A DNA stretch of 46,971 nt from Streptomyces purpureus (GTDB lineage: Bacteria; Actinomycetota; Actinomycetes; Streptomycetales; Streptomycetaceae): assembly GCF_014648195.1 (NCBI RefSeq), contig NZ_BMQQ01000009.1, positions 63,813 to 110,783 on the forward strand, written 5' to 3'. The translations under genes and the position numbers were made by a program. The notes under the pieces were generated by a model. It ran no database searches, was not told where the DNA came from, and was given only the letters and a program-made list of their open reading frames with translations. Shown one piece after another: positions 25,407 through 32,751 of the stretch (position 1 is the stretch's first letter; every line of letters starts with the position of its first letter).

Positions 25407-26051
25407 CTACTTCATGCGGGCCGTACGGTCCTTGAGACGGCCGACCGTCCCCGCGTCCTCGAAGCCACCGCCGGTGGCGGGGCGGAGCTTGCCGCCCTTG
25501 TCGACGGTGTAGAGGGCTTGCTCGGGGTTGAGCAGGTCGTACGGCGAGGAGCCGTGGTCGGCGAGCATCAGCACGTACTCGGTGCCGTTCTTCGCCAGGG
25601 TGGTGGTGTGCTTCTCCTTGTAGGTGGTCTTGCCCAGCGTGCCACCGAGCTGGCTCACCTCGACGGTGTCGCCCGGCTTCACGTCACCGGCGAGCACCTC
25701 GGAGACCTTGACCTTGGAGACGGTGATGATCACCGGCTCGACCTCGGCGGCCTCCTCCTTGCTGAGACCGGCCTGCGGGTTCGTCAGCGGGTCACCCTCG
25801 GTGGAGACCTCCGGCATCAGCTCCTTCACGGTGGAGCTGACGACGGTGCCCTTCACGATGGTGTCGGCCTTCTTGACCACCGCGTCGAGCGAGTCGTAGA
25901 CGGGGTAGTCGGCCTCGTAGGCGATGACCTCGGGGGCACCGGCGGAGGCCTTGCCCTCGGTCCGGTCGCCGCCGCCCGTGGAGCAGCCGGCGGCGGTCAG
26001 GACGGCGAGCAGGGCGGATCCGCCGACGACGGCATGGCGCAGATTCATCAT
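25407..26051 (-). CDS. Lipoprotein with a domain related to the sigma-linked membrane protein
   Basis: A 214-residue lipoprotein. It starts at the ATG at 26051, which overlaps the upstream stop as TGATG; the ATG at 26048 is equally possible. The lipobox is LTAAGC (Cys at about 23). The mature domain contains YDSLDAVVKKADTIVKGTV, ITVSKVKVSEVLAGDVKPGD and KNGTEYVLMLADHG ... YTVDKGGKLRP. The same motif order occurs in the product of 24635-25330 (LEGAADLIVRAKLG, AEVLATAKGTVPGG, EAGREYVFLLEHQDDGRY), which points to homologous outer domains. It is coupled to the metalloprotease gene upstream. Role unknown; a ligand-sensing or buffering partner is plausible. Confidence 0.8.
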   Translation of the reverse strand: MMNLRHAVVGGSALLAVLTAAGCSTGGGDRTEGKASAGAPEVIAYEADYPVYDSLDAVVKKADTIVKGTVVSSTVKELMPEVSTEGDPLTNPQAGLSKEEAAEVEPVIITVSKVKVSEVLAGDVKPGDTVEVSQLGGTLGKTTYKEKHTTTLAKNGTEYVLMLADHGSSPYDLLNPEQALYTVDKGGKLRPATGGGFEDAGTVGRLKDRTARMK

Positions 26052-26596
26052 CAGTAGATCCTCTTGACCTCGGAGACGTCGTACGCCTGCGGCTTCTGCA
26101 CGGTGGCCCGGTTGCGGCTGTGCTTCATCAGGGACGCCTTGCGGGTCCCCGGGTTGTCGTCGAGGCTCAGAGCGTGCCCCAGCTCGTGGGTGGTGGTGCT
26201 GCGCGACCACTCGGTCATCTTGGAGCCGGCGTCCCGGGACAGGGTCCGGGCATTGACCTTGATCTTGAACACGCGGTTGACCGGCCGCCAGCCGGACGGG
26301 GAGTAGAGCCCGTACCAGCTCTCGTTGTAGCGACCGGCGGTGAAGGTGGCCTTGGCGTTGGACTTGCGCCCGATGCTGACGCCGGCACCGGCGTTGTTCC
26401 AGTTCTTCCGCCCGGTGTCGAGGAACCCGACCCAGGTGTCGTTGATCCCCACGGCCTTGACGTTGAACTTGGGGCTGGGCATGCCGCCGTCGTAGTAGTC
26501 GGCGTTCGCGGTGCTCGCCCCGCCGAGCCCGACGGCCACGGCGAAAGCGGTAACGGATGCGATCCGTGCTGTGGTGCGCGTATGACTACGCCTCAA
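26051..26596 (-). CDS. Secreted snapalysin/matrixin-like zinc metalloprotease
   Basis: A 181-residue protein. I choose the TTG at 26596 because aggggga lies 6 nt upstream and the resulting N-terminus MRRSHTRTTARIASVTAFAV is a clean signal peptide ending ASTANA (cleavage about residue 32). An ATG at 26758 would add a nonsensical 54-residue extension that crosses the promoter. The zinc site is HELGHALSLDD (His137, Glu138, His141, Asp147), i.e. HExxH with Asp as third ligand as in snapalysin (Streptomyces small neutral protease). Met157 is the likely Met-turn. A Ser replaces the usual Gly at the eighth position. It is cotranscribed with the lipoprotein gene and served by a strong promoter at 26789-26817. 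Confidence 0.8.
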   Translation of the reverse strand: MRRSHTRTTARIASVTAFAVAVGLGGASTANADYYDGGMPSPKFNVKAVGINDTWVGFLDTGRKNWNNAGAGVSIGRKSNAKATFTAGRYNESWYGLYSPSGWRPVNRVFKIKVNARTLSRDAGSKMTEWSRSTTTHELGHALSLDDNPGTRKASLMKHSRNRATVQKPQAYDVSEVKRIY

Positions 26597-26788
26597 TGGA
26601 AGTCCCCCTGTTGAGCCCGCGCGGGCTGCCCCGTCGCGTGCTTCAGCCATCGGGGCCGACCAGGGGGAAAGGCGCCCGACGTGCGGAAACAGGCATAGGA
26701 AAGCCCAGGAACCCCCGGGATGACCCCCGCACCGCAGCACCGGACCAGTCGGCTTCATCCCCCGTGGATCGGCCTTCGGTCGGTCATG

Positions 26789-26817
26789 AACCTAACAACG
26801 CTGATGCGAAGTCGCAA
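26789..26817 (-). promoter_or_regulatory. Vegetative-type promoter of the metalloprotease gene
   Basis: On the minus strand TTGCGA (26817-26812) and TAGGTT (26794-26789) are separated by exactly 17 bp, a good match to the HrdB consensus. It reads toward the start at 26596, leaving a leader of about 185 nt. Confidence 0.65.
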
Positions 26818-26818
26818 C

Positions 26819-26832
26819 GTGTATCCGTACAC
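26819..26832. promoter_or_regulatory. Palindrome upstream of the metalloprotease promoter
   Basis: GTGTA-TCCG-TACAC is a perfect 5-bp inverted repeat immediately upstream of the -35 element, with looser symmetry extending to AAC...GTT at 26816-26837. It could be an activator or repressor site. The rest of the 301-bp gap 26597-26897 shows no gene. Confidence 0.4.
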
Positions 26833-26897
26833 AAGTTCGCTCGGCTGAAAGGGGTTTGACGGCGCGCCCGAGCCGCGTAGGAAGCCAAGCCGTGAGG

Positions 26898-27458
26898 TCA
26901 GCCGCTGTGCCGGAACCCCTTGCCCGTGCGGTCCAGGGGGTCGGGGGAGAGGCCGAGGAAGCGGTCGCGGAGGGCGTCCCACGCGGCGAGGCGGGTGAAG
27001 TCGGGGGTGTCGAGGATTTCCTGGCGGTCGGTGAGGAAGGGGTTGGGCAGCAGGACGGTCATCATCTGCTCGTCGCGGCCGTTGAACAGGCGGGCTCCCC
27101 AGCTGACGGGGGCGCCGTCGGAGCCGATGGAGCGATAGAGCTCGGCACGGGAGCAGCGGCGGATGCGGCCGAGTTCGGGGCCCGAGGCGGTGTGCTCGCC
27201 GATGCAGAGGTGGAAGTGCCAGGCGCCGAAGTCGACGGTGGCGTAGCCGTCGTTCATGGTGATGGCGGTGGGGGCGCCCGGTGCGCCGACCTCCCAGGCG
27301 GCGCCTTCGATGATGGGACCGAAGTGGATGTGCTGCCAGTGGTCGGTGAAGACGGTGGTGACGAGGTCGAGGAGGGTGGTCTCGTCGACCGGGAGGGGCC
27401 AGACGTGCTGGGTGCCGCCGCCGGGGGTCTCGACGACGGTCGGCTCGGTGGTGGTCAT
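26898..27458 (-). CDS. His-rich protein of unknown function, last gene of the cobalamin-riboswitch operon
   Basis: A 186-residue cytoplasmic protein. Distinctive clusters of metal-capable residues are HWQHIHFGP (about 33-41) and FGAWHFHLCIGEH (about 72-84), followed by GRIRRCSRAELYRSIG. I do not recognise a characterised family. Its ATG overlaps the stop of the FhuF-like gene (ATGA, 27455-27458), and it ends the five-gene operon that begins with the binding protein. Five overlapping genes behind one riboswitch imply that it works with the same substrate, for example binding, delivering or processing the corrinoid or its cobalt. That is inference from context and composition. Confidence 0.8.
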   Translation of the reverse strand: MTTTEPTVVETPGGGTQHVWPLPVDETTLLDLVTTVFTDHWQHIHFGPIIEGAAWEVGAPGAPTAITMNDGYATVDFGAWHFHLCIGEHTASGPELGRIRRCSRAELYRSIGSDGAPVSWGARLFNGRDEQMMTVLLPNPFLTDRQEILDTPDFTRLAAWDALRDRFLGLSPDPLDRTGKGFRHSG

Positions 27459-28204
27459 GAGGTCTTCTCCTTGGTGTTGAGGACGCAGTCGCCGCAGGTG
27501 CCCGCGCCGGGCACGCGGTAGTACAGGCAGCAGCTGCGGCGCTGGAAGGCGAGCGGCCTGGTGTGAGTGGCGCGGTACGTGCCGGCGCCCGCCAGCGGAG
27601 GCTGGTCCAGCAGCGCGCGGACGAGAGGTACGACGGGGAACGGAGTGTGCGGCTCCCTGGCGAGCAGGACGCGGTGGGCCCCGATCAGCGCCGAGGCGGC
27701 GTTGCCGCGGAGAACGTGCGGGGACACGCCGGACACACGCCGTACGGCGGCGGCCAAAGGCGTCAGGTTCTGGACGACGACGGTGTGGTGCAGGGCCGGG
27801 TGCGGTTCCCGGTCCACCATCCTCAGGTCGGGGAGCCACAGGTCGAGAGGGCCGGAGGCGGGCAGGCGCCACCACAGCCGGTCCGGCCGCAGATCGGGCA
27901 CTTGGCCCGTGAGCGTGGCGCAGGCCAGGGCGATCGACCAGAGCCGCGAGGCGGTGCCCAGGTGCAGGGTGGACGCGGCCACCCTCGGCTGGTCGGTGCC
28001 CAGCCGCCCGGAGACGGCCCGTACGCACTCCTCCAGCGCGGCCGGGTCGGTGTACAGGTCGGTCATCGGCCGGAAGCCTCCCCCAGAGCCTTCGACCTGG
28101 GAGGTACCCCCATCCTCGGGACGGGGGCCTGTCGCCACCGCGAAGTAGGGGCCGATCGCGGAGACCCGCGTCAGCACGTCGGAGGTGAGGGCCACGGTCA
28201 CCAT
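27455..28204 (-). CDS. FhuF-like [2Fe-2S] protein of the cobalamin uptake operon
   Basis: A 249-residue protein. The C-terminus carries SCCLYYRVPGAGTCGDCVL, the CC-x10-CxxC cluster-binding motif of FhuF-type ferric-siderophore reductases. Upstream sequence matches the family's alpha/beta region (ASALIGAHRVLLAREP, TYRATHTRPLAFQR). FhuF proteins reduce metal bound to an imported chelate in the cytoplasm. Here the gene overlaps the transporter ATPase gene by 7 nt (ATGGTGA), and the whole operon is controlled by a cobalamin riboswitch, so the substrate may be a cobalt corrinoid instead of iron. Residues about 29-44 come from an inserted Streptomyces repeat (28077-28115) and are probably dispensable. 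Confidence 0.82.
   Translation of the reverse strand: MVTVALTSDVLTRVSAIGPYFAVATGPRPEDGGTSQVEGSGGGFRPMTDLYTDPAALEECVRAVSGRLGTDQPRVAASTLHLGTASRLWSIALACATLTGQVPDLRPDRLWWRLPASGPLDLWLPDLRMVDREPHPALHHTVVVQNLTPLAAAVRRVSGVSPHVLRGNAASALIGAHRVLLAREPHTPFPVVPLVRALLDQPPLAGAGTYRATHTRPLAFQRRSCCLYYRVPGAGTCGDCVLNTKEKTS
28077..28115. repeat. Streptomyces palindromic repeat inserted in frame in the FhuF-like gene
   Basis: The sequence around cctcccccagagcc, tcgacctgggaggta and cccccatcc is a version of a short hairpin repeat I recognise as widespread in Streptomyces (gggggtacctccca followed by ctgggggag). On the coding strand it is translated as DGGTSQVEGSGGG. It keeps the frame and lies in the variable N-terminal part of the FhuF-like protein. 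Confidence 0.6.
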
Positions 28205-29262
28205 GTCCGTACCGCCCGGGTCAGCTCGTGGAAGCTGTGGACGACCGCCCCGCCCGGACCGGTGAGGGTGAACCGGTCTCCTCCGTTCCAGGTCACCTGC
28301 CTGTCGGCGGTCGGGTCGCCCGGGCCCGCGACGGTCAGCCCTTCGCGGGCGAGGGCGCGTTCGAGGAGCGGGAGCACATCGGCCGGCGCGTCCACCGCCA
28401 CGGCGGCGCGTGCCGTGCGGCGCAGTCCGAAGGTGCCGGACACCGGGTCGAAGGCCAGGTGATCGGCGTCGAAGGCGTCGGCGACCGCGCCGCTGCGGAT
28501 CAGGTCCTCCGGCGCCCCGGCATGGACGTGGCGGTCGCGGTCGACGAGCCAGACGGCGTCGGCCACCCGCAGGGCCAGCTCCAGGTCGTGCGTGCTGACC
28601 ACCACGGTCAGGCCCTTGTCCCGGGCGAGGTCACGCAGCAGCACCGTGAGCGCCACCCGTGAGGGAACGTCGAGGAAGGCGGTCGGCTCGTCCAGGAGGA
28701 CGACCTCGGGCTCCTGGGCGAGGGCGCGCGCGGTCAGCACGCGCTGGCGTTCGCCGTCCGAGAGCTCGGCGGCCGGCCGGTCCGCCAGGTGTCCCGCGCC
28801 CACCGCCTTCAGCGACCACTCGACGACCGCGTGGTCGGCGTCCGTGAGGCGGCCGGTGAAACCGGTGTGCGGGTGGCGGCCGAGCCCGGCCAGTTCCCGT
28901 ACGGACAGCAGCCCGGGGTCCACCCGATCGGTCAGGACGACAGCCAGCCGGCGGGCGAGCGCGGTCGGCGACGTCCGGGCCAGGTCGGCCCCGCCGATCC
29001 GTACCCGGCCTTCAAGCGACGGCAGAAGCCCGCACAGGGTCCGCAGCAGCGTGGACTTGCCCGCTCCGTTGGGCCCGAGCAGTACGGTCAGCTCGCCGGC
29101 CCGCGCTTCCAGGTCGAGCCCGGACAGTACGGCCCGGTTCGCTCCGCGCCCGCGCGCCGACCGGGTGCGGTAGCCGACGGCGAGCCCTTCGGTGGCGAGA
29201 CCCTCGGGGCGGTCCTGTCGGTCGGCCGTGTCCGTGGCGGGTTCGGTCATGGTGTCGGTCAC
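28198..29262 (-). CDS. ABC transporter ATP-binding protein, probable cobalamin importer
   Basis: A 354-residue ATPase. The start is the GTG at 29262, whose GTGA overlaps the permease stop; an ATG at 29250 is the alternative. Motifs in order: Walker A GPNGAGKST, Q-loop region VVLTDR (Asp in place of the usual Gln), signature LSDGERQRV (variant of LSGGQ), Walker B VVLLDEPT and switch His in VSTHD. It belongs to the FepC/BtuD family. About 100 extra C-terminal residues (VAVDAPADVLPLLERAL ... SFHELTRAVRTW) form a small added domain. It powers the FecCD-type permease encoded just upstream. Confidence 0.9.
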   Translation of the reverse strand: MTDTMTEPATDTADRQDRPEGLATEGLAVGYRTRSARGRGANRAVLSGLDLEARAGELTVLLGPNGAGKSTLLRTLCGLLPSLEGRVRIGGADLARTSPTALARRLAVVLTDRVDPGLLSVRELAGLGRHPHTGFTGRLTDADHAVVEWSLKAVGAGHLADRPAAELSDGERQRVLTARALAQEPEVVLLDEPTAFLDVPSRVALTVLLRDLARDKGLTVVVSTHDLELALRVADAVWLVDRDRHVHAGAPEDLIRSGAVADAFDADHLAFDPVSGTFGLRRTARAAVAVDAPADVLPLLERALAREGLTVAGPGDPTADRQVTWNGGDRFTLTGPGGAVVHSFHELTRAVRTW

Positions 29263-30362
29263 GAGGCCACTCCTTGTACGCCGCGACGGCTGCGGATCAG
29301 GAACACGATGACGACGGGAGCGCCGAACAGCGACGTGATGGCGTTGAGGGGCAGCACCGAATCCGTACCCGGCGGCTGGCTCAGCAGCGCGCACGCCAGC
29401 GCGAGGAACGCCCCGGCGAGCATGGACGCGGGGATCAGCGCCCGGTGGTCGGAGGTCCCCAGCGCCACCCGCGTCAGGTGCGGGACGGCCAGGCCGAGGA
29501 AGGCGATGGGCCCGCAGAACGCGGTCGCCGCGCCCGCGAGGAGCGCGGTGCCGAGCAGCGCCAGATCGCGGCTGCGCCGCACGTTCAGGCCCATGGTGCG
29601 GGCGTAGTCCTCGCCGAGCAGCAGGGCGTTGAGGCGTTTTGCGGTCAGCAGCGCGGTGAGCAGGCCGGCGCCGATGACGGGCAGCATGACGTGGAGGTCG
29701 GGCCAGGTCGTGGCGCTGAAGTTGCCCAGGCTCCACATGACGAACTGCTGGGCGCGTTCGGGCCGGGAGTAGACGAGCATCACGCCGACCACCGCGGTGG
29801 CCGCCGAGCCGATCATGACACCGATCACGAGCAGCGTGACGGCCGACTTCACCCACCGCGACAGGAGCAGGACGAGGGCCAGTACGGCGGCGGCGCCGAT
29901 CGAGGCGGCCAGGACGACGCCCACCCGCCCCAGCCCGGCCAGGTCCCCGGTGAAGCTTCCGGCGACCCCGCCGGTGCCGACGACCACGGCGGCGACGCCC
30001 ATGCTGGCGCCGGAGCTCACTCCGAGGGAGAACGGGTCGGCCAGCGCGTTGCGGAACAGGGTCTGCATCTGTACGCCGGCCACGGCGAGGGCGGCGCCGA
30101 CGGTGGTGGCGGTCAGCGCGCGCGGCAGCCTGACCTGTTCGACGATCACGGTCCAGCGCGGGTCCTCGGCGGCGGAGCCGAACAGGACCCGTACCACCTC
30201 CGCGACCGGCACCGGATGGGAGCCGGTCGCGATGGTGAGGACGAACAGCGCGGCGGTACCGGCCGCGAGGGCGAGGACGACGGCGAGCCGCCGCCGCCCC
30301 GGCGGCACCTTCGGCGCGGTGTCCGGGGCGGCGGCCGGCATGGTTGCCATGTGCGTCGTCAC
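29259..30362 (-). CDS. FecCD/BtuC-family ABC transporter permease, probable cobalamin importer
   Basis: A 367-residue polytopic membrane protein with about nine to ten hydrophobic segments. The start is GTG 30362, overlapping the binding-protein stop (GTGA); ATG 30350 is an alternative. Family signatures are VRLPRALTATTVGAALAVAG, LADPFSLGVSSGASMG and CGPIAFLGLAVPHLTR, all diagnostic of metal-chelate importers (BtuC, FhuB, FepD). The homodimer would form the channel for the corrinoid. Overlaps with both neighbours show a single operon. Cobalamin is preferred over a siderophore as substrate because of the riboswitch. Confidence 0.92.
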   Translation of the reverse strand: MTTHMATMPAAAPDTAPKVPPGRRRLAVVLALAAGTAALFVLTIATGSHPVPVAEVVRVLFGSAAEDPRWTVIVEQVRLPRALTATTVGAALAVAGVQMQTLFRNALADPFSLGVSSGASMGVAAVVVGTGGVAGSFTGDLAGLGRVGVVLAASIGAAAVLALVLLLSRWVKSAVTLLVIGVMIGSAATAVVGVMLVYSRPERAQQFVMWSLGNFSATTWPDLHVMLPVIGAGLLTALLTAKRLNALLLGEDYARTMGLNVRRSRDLALLGTALLAGAATAFCGPIAFLGLAVPHLTRVALGTSDHRALIPASMLAGAFLALACALLSQPPGTDSVLPLNAITSLFGAPVVIVFLIRSRRGVQGVAS

Positions 30363-31594
30363 GCCTTCGGCACCGGCTGGTAGAAGGTGAAGGTGTGGCC
30401 CTTGGCCTGGTCCGGGTGGATCAGCGCGAACAGGTCGGCGAGGACCAGGTCCGGGCGCAGTACGCCGCGCTCGTAGTAGTCGTTGCCGCCGCCGGGGCCG
30501 AGCGCCTTGTGGTTCGTCCAGACGGCGCCGCCGGAGAGGGCCTTCAGCTGCCCGTACCGGCTGTCGGCCTTCACGGCGTCGGCGGTGGACTTCCACTGCT
30601 GGTCGGCGATCCAGACCGGGGCTTCGCCGCCCTTGGCGTACACGGCCTCGAAGTTCAGCTGGAGGTTGCCCGTGCCCGCCTCGCCGGCCCAGGGGTAGGT
30701 GCCGCCCGCGTCCTTGATCAGCCGCCCGGCGTAGCTGCCGCCGGCGGGCATGTTCCAGGTGCCCTGGTACATCGTGCCGGGCAGGACCTCGACGGGCTTG
30801 CCCGCCTTGACCGCCTGCGCGCCCTTCTCGGCAACCTTCCGGTAGTCGCCCTCGATCGTGTCGAACACCTCGCCCGCGCGCTTCTCCGCCCCGGTCAGCG
30901 CGGCCATCGCCTTGACCCACTCGGCGCGGCCGAGCGGACTGGGCTCCAGCCACTCGGCGTTGGCGACCACGGCGATGCCCGCCTGGCGCAGCTTGGGGTA
31001 CTGAGGGTCGTCGGTGCCCTGCGTCATCAGTACGTCCGGCTTGGCACCGATGACCGTCTCGGCGTTGAGGGTGTGGTCCTTGGCGTACTCGGTGACCTTT
31101 CCGGCCTTCACCCGGTCGAGCACCTCGGCGGAGGAGATGGCCGTGGCGCTGGCGACCCCGGTCAGGACGTCCAGGGTGCCGGTCTCGGTCAGCAGCGGAA
31201 GGTGGGTGGTGGAGGCGGAGTACAGGCTCTTGACGGGGACGGTGACCGCTTGCGCCGACGCCAGCTCACCGGTCAGCTTCGGCTTCGGCGCACCGCACTT
31301 GACCAGCACGTACGACTCGGGCTTTCCCTTGGGGAAGGGCTCCTTGACGGTGAGGACCTGGTAGCTCTTCTCGTACCGGAGCGTGAAGTTCTTGGCGTGC
31401 TTCACCGTCGACTTGACCGGGAAGTAGTCCTTGGCCGGGTCGAAGTTCTTGATGCAACCCTCTCCGGCGGCCCGGGCGTCGGCATCGGCGGGCCGGCTGG
31501 AGTCGCCGCCGCACGCGGTGAGCGTGAGGGCGGCGGCGAGGAGCGCCGCCGCGGCGGCCCGACGGCGGCCGGGCATGACTGATCGTACGGACAA
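30359..31594 (-). CDS. ABC transporter substrate-binding lipoprotein, probable cobalamin importer
   Basis: A 411-residue lipoprotein. I choose the TTG at 31594 because ccaggag lies 5 nt upstream; the ATG at 31576 has no ribosome binding site. The lipobox is LTLTAC. The mature protein has the two-lobed cluster-A fold of metal-chelate binders: CIKNFDPAKDYFP, AETVIGAKPDVLMTQG, LRQAGIAVVANAEW, LTGAEKRAGEVFDTIEGDYRKVA. At 411 residues it is longer than E. coli BtuF (about 270), with extra N-terminal sequence. It is the first gene after the cobalamin riboswitch, separated by a 240-nt leader. Direct proof of ligand is lacking. Confidence 0.88.
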   Translation of the reverse strand: MSVRSVMPGRRRAAAAALLAAALTLTACGGDSSRPADADARAAGEGCIKNFDPAKDYFPVKSTVKHAKNFTLRYEKSYQVLTVKEPFPKGKPESYVLVKCGAPKPKLTGELASAQAVTVPVKSLYSASTTHLPLLTETGTLDVLTGVASATAISSAEVLDRVKAGKVTEYAKDHTLNAETVIGAKPDVLMTQGTDDPQYPKLRQAGIAVVANAEWLEPSPLGRAEWVKAMAALTGAEKRAGEVFDTIEGDYRKVAEKGAQAVKAGKPVEVLPGTMYQGTWNMPAGGSYAGRLIKDAGGTYPWAGEAGTGNLQLNFEAVYAKGGEAPVWIADQQWKSTADAVKADSRYGQLKALSGGAVWTNHKALGPGGGNDYYERGVLRPDLVLADLFALIHPDQAKGHTFTFYQPVPKA

Positions 31595-31749
31595 GGTGAC
31601 TCCTGGTGGCGTGCGTGGGCAGTGCGCACCGGCATGGCGGCGCGCACGATGCGGCGTACGGGAAGGAACCCGCTGAGGGAGAAGGTCGTCAGACCCTGGG
31701 AGAACGGGCCCGAGCGTCAAGCCGGGCAGGCCGACTCCGAAGAGCCACC

Positions 31750-31767
31750 GGCAGCCCCGAGGCTGCC
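31750..31767 (-). promoter_or_regulatory. Leader hairpins between riboswitch and first gene
   Basis: A perfect 7-bp hairpin (ggcagcc 31750-31756, ggctgcc 31761-31767) is followed in the transcript by a second UUCG-looped stem (about 31736-31749). They lie between the riboswitch and the TTG start and could act as an attenuator or link to the expression platform. Confidence 0.35.
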
Positions 31768-31833
31768 ACCACACATGTGCGGGCACACGAGTGCCACCGC
31801 CTCTCCTGGGGAAATCCGCCCCGTACATCGAGG

Positions 31834-32000
31834 TGCGACGGCGTGAGTCTCCTGACTCGGGATCAACGCTTCTCCGGCCTTCCCACCCCGATGGGGCGGT
31901 GGCCATGGACGGAGTCGCTCCCCCTACACAGTGGCGGTACCGTGCCGGAATCTCACCGGCTTCCTCGTTCCGCCGTCGCTTGTCGGACGGAAGCATCGCA
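31834..32000 (-). ncRNA. Cobalamin riboswitch
   Basis: On the minus strand the aptamer is recognisable piece by piece. Helix P1 is closed by TGCGA (32000-31996) and TCGCA (31838-31834). The ligand core reads gaggaagccggtgag, attccggcac and ccgccactgtg (about 31966-31931). The segment gggaaggccggag follows (about 31882-31870), and the B12 box reads gagtcaggagactcacgcc (about 31858-31840). All occur in the canonical order. Binding of a cobalamin to this class normally shuts off the genes downstream, here the five-gene importer operon. It lies 240 nt upstream of the first gene. A metE remnant, another typical B12-riboswitch target, sits directly upstream. Confidence 0.9.
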
Positions 32001-32079
32001 GAACCGGCCACAGCCCCGCCAGACCCAGACCTGTGCGACCCGCCACAGGGGGCGTGGCCGGCCGCGCGGGTGTGATGGA

Positions 32080-32475
32080 TCAGGAGACGGACAGCTCGTC
32101 GCGGACCGTGCGGGCGGCGGCGAGGTTCTCCAGGGAGGCCTGGGTCTCCAGCCACCCGCGGGTCTTCGGGCCGCAGCTTGGTGGATCCACCGCCGCTCGG
32201 CCGGAATGGCCTCAAGTCCCTTGCGGAGCCGGGCCGTAGCCTCCTCCACGGCAGGAACGCGCGGGGAGTGGATGTCCCACACACCGGGGACGGCCTCGCG
32301 CGGGTAGCCGTGGTCGGCGACCGCATGGGCGACCTGCACGTGGGAGCGGGCGGCTTCCAAGCTGATGACGTCGGCGTCGAGACCGTCGATGGCCTGGACG
32401 ATGTCGCCGAACTCGGCGTAGCACATGTGCGTGTGGATCTGGATGTCCGGCTGCACGCCGCTCGTGGCCGGGCGG
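32080..32475 (-). pseudogene. metE: 3' remnant of metE (cobalamin-independent methionine synthase)
   Basis: The minus strand encodes the last roughly 130 residues of MetE only. Segments PDIQIHTHMCYAEFGDI, DGLDADVISLEAARSH, GVWDIHSPRVP and LEAIPAERRWIH match the C-terminal zinc and substrate region. One nucleotide is then missing after RWIHQ, and a second frame continues CGPKTRGWLETQASLENL and AAARTVRDELSVS to a natural TGA (32080-32082). The catalytic N-terminal 600 residues are gone; homology begins at about 32475 beside a tRNA-like sequence. It is therefore a dead fragment, carrying both truncation and frameshift, lying just upstream of the cobalamin riboswitch and in the same direction. 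Confidence 0.85.
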
Positions 32476-32484
32476 GTTCGAACC
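32468..32484 (-). other. tRNA T-arm-like sequence at the metE break point
   Basis: Read on the minus strand these 17 nt match the T-arm/3' segment of the nearby tRNA-Arg at 14 of 17 positions (ggttcgaa identical, then 6 of 9). It sits exactly where metE homology stops. It could be a decayed attachment site left by an element that once integrated at the tRNA, or chance. Confidence 0.25.
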
Positions 32485-32567
32485 AGCTGCACGCACCACC
32501 CTACGGGGCAGCCCGCTGCGCGGCGGCTCTTGTCCAGATACGCAGCTCCGGAACGCGCGAACGACAA

Positions 32568-32600
32568 AGGGCGGGAGTCGGTGACACCGACTCCCGCCCT
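32568..32600 (-). terminator. Strong hairpin terminator
   Basis: Arms 32568-32583 and 32585-32600 are perfect 16-nt complements (agggcgggagtcggtg) around a single A, so about 15 bp with a 3-nt loop in practice. On the minus strand the hairpin is followed by ttgtcgtt, a T-rich tail, so it ends transcription of the gene fragments lying at 32619-33111. Confidence 0.75.
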
Positions 32601-32618
32601 CTCGTCCGTAGGGGCAGT

Positions 32619-32714
32619 TCAGCCCTTGCCGTCCAGTGACTTCTGGACGGCCGGAAGGTATGCCCCGATGAACTGGGTGAGGTTGACGCGCCGTTGAGGC
32701 AGGTCCTTCGTCAC
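32619..32714 (-). pseudogene. 31-codon C-terminal fragment related to the neighbouring hypothetical gene
   Basis: The minus strand reads VTKDLPQRRVNLTQF then IGAYLPAVQKSLDGKG and a stop. It resembles the last 30 residues of the gene at 32752-33111 (DVAKRRGEMARFMTAYFPAAKKAAG), sharing RR, F, Y-PA and K at the same spacing. It looks like the surviving tail of a duplicated or related secreted-protein gene, ending in the terminator at 32568-32600. Confidence 0.5.
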
Positions 32715-32751
32715 GGAGACTGGCCTGGCACGGCGCGCCTCTCGTACGGGG

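Noticed and set aside
32468..32484. A complete second tRNA gene at the T-arm-like sequence
   Set aside because: The flanks form no acceptor, D or anticodon arm; only the T-arm segment is similar, so it is at most a remnant.
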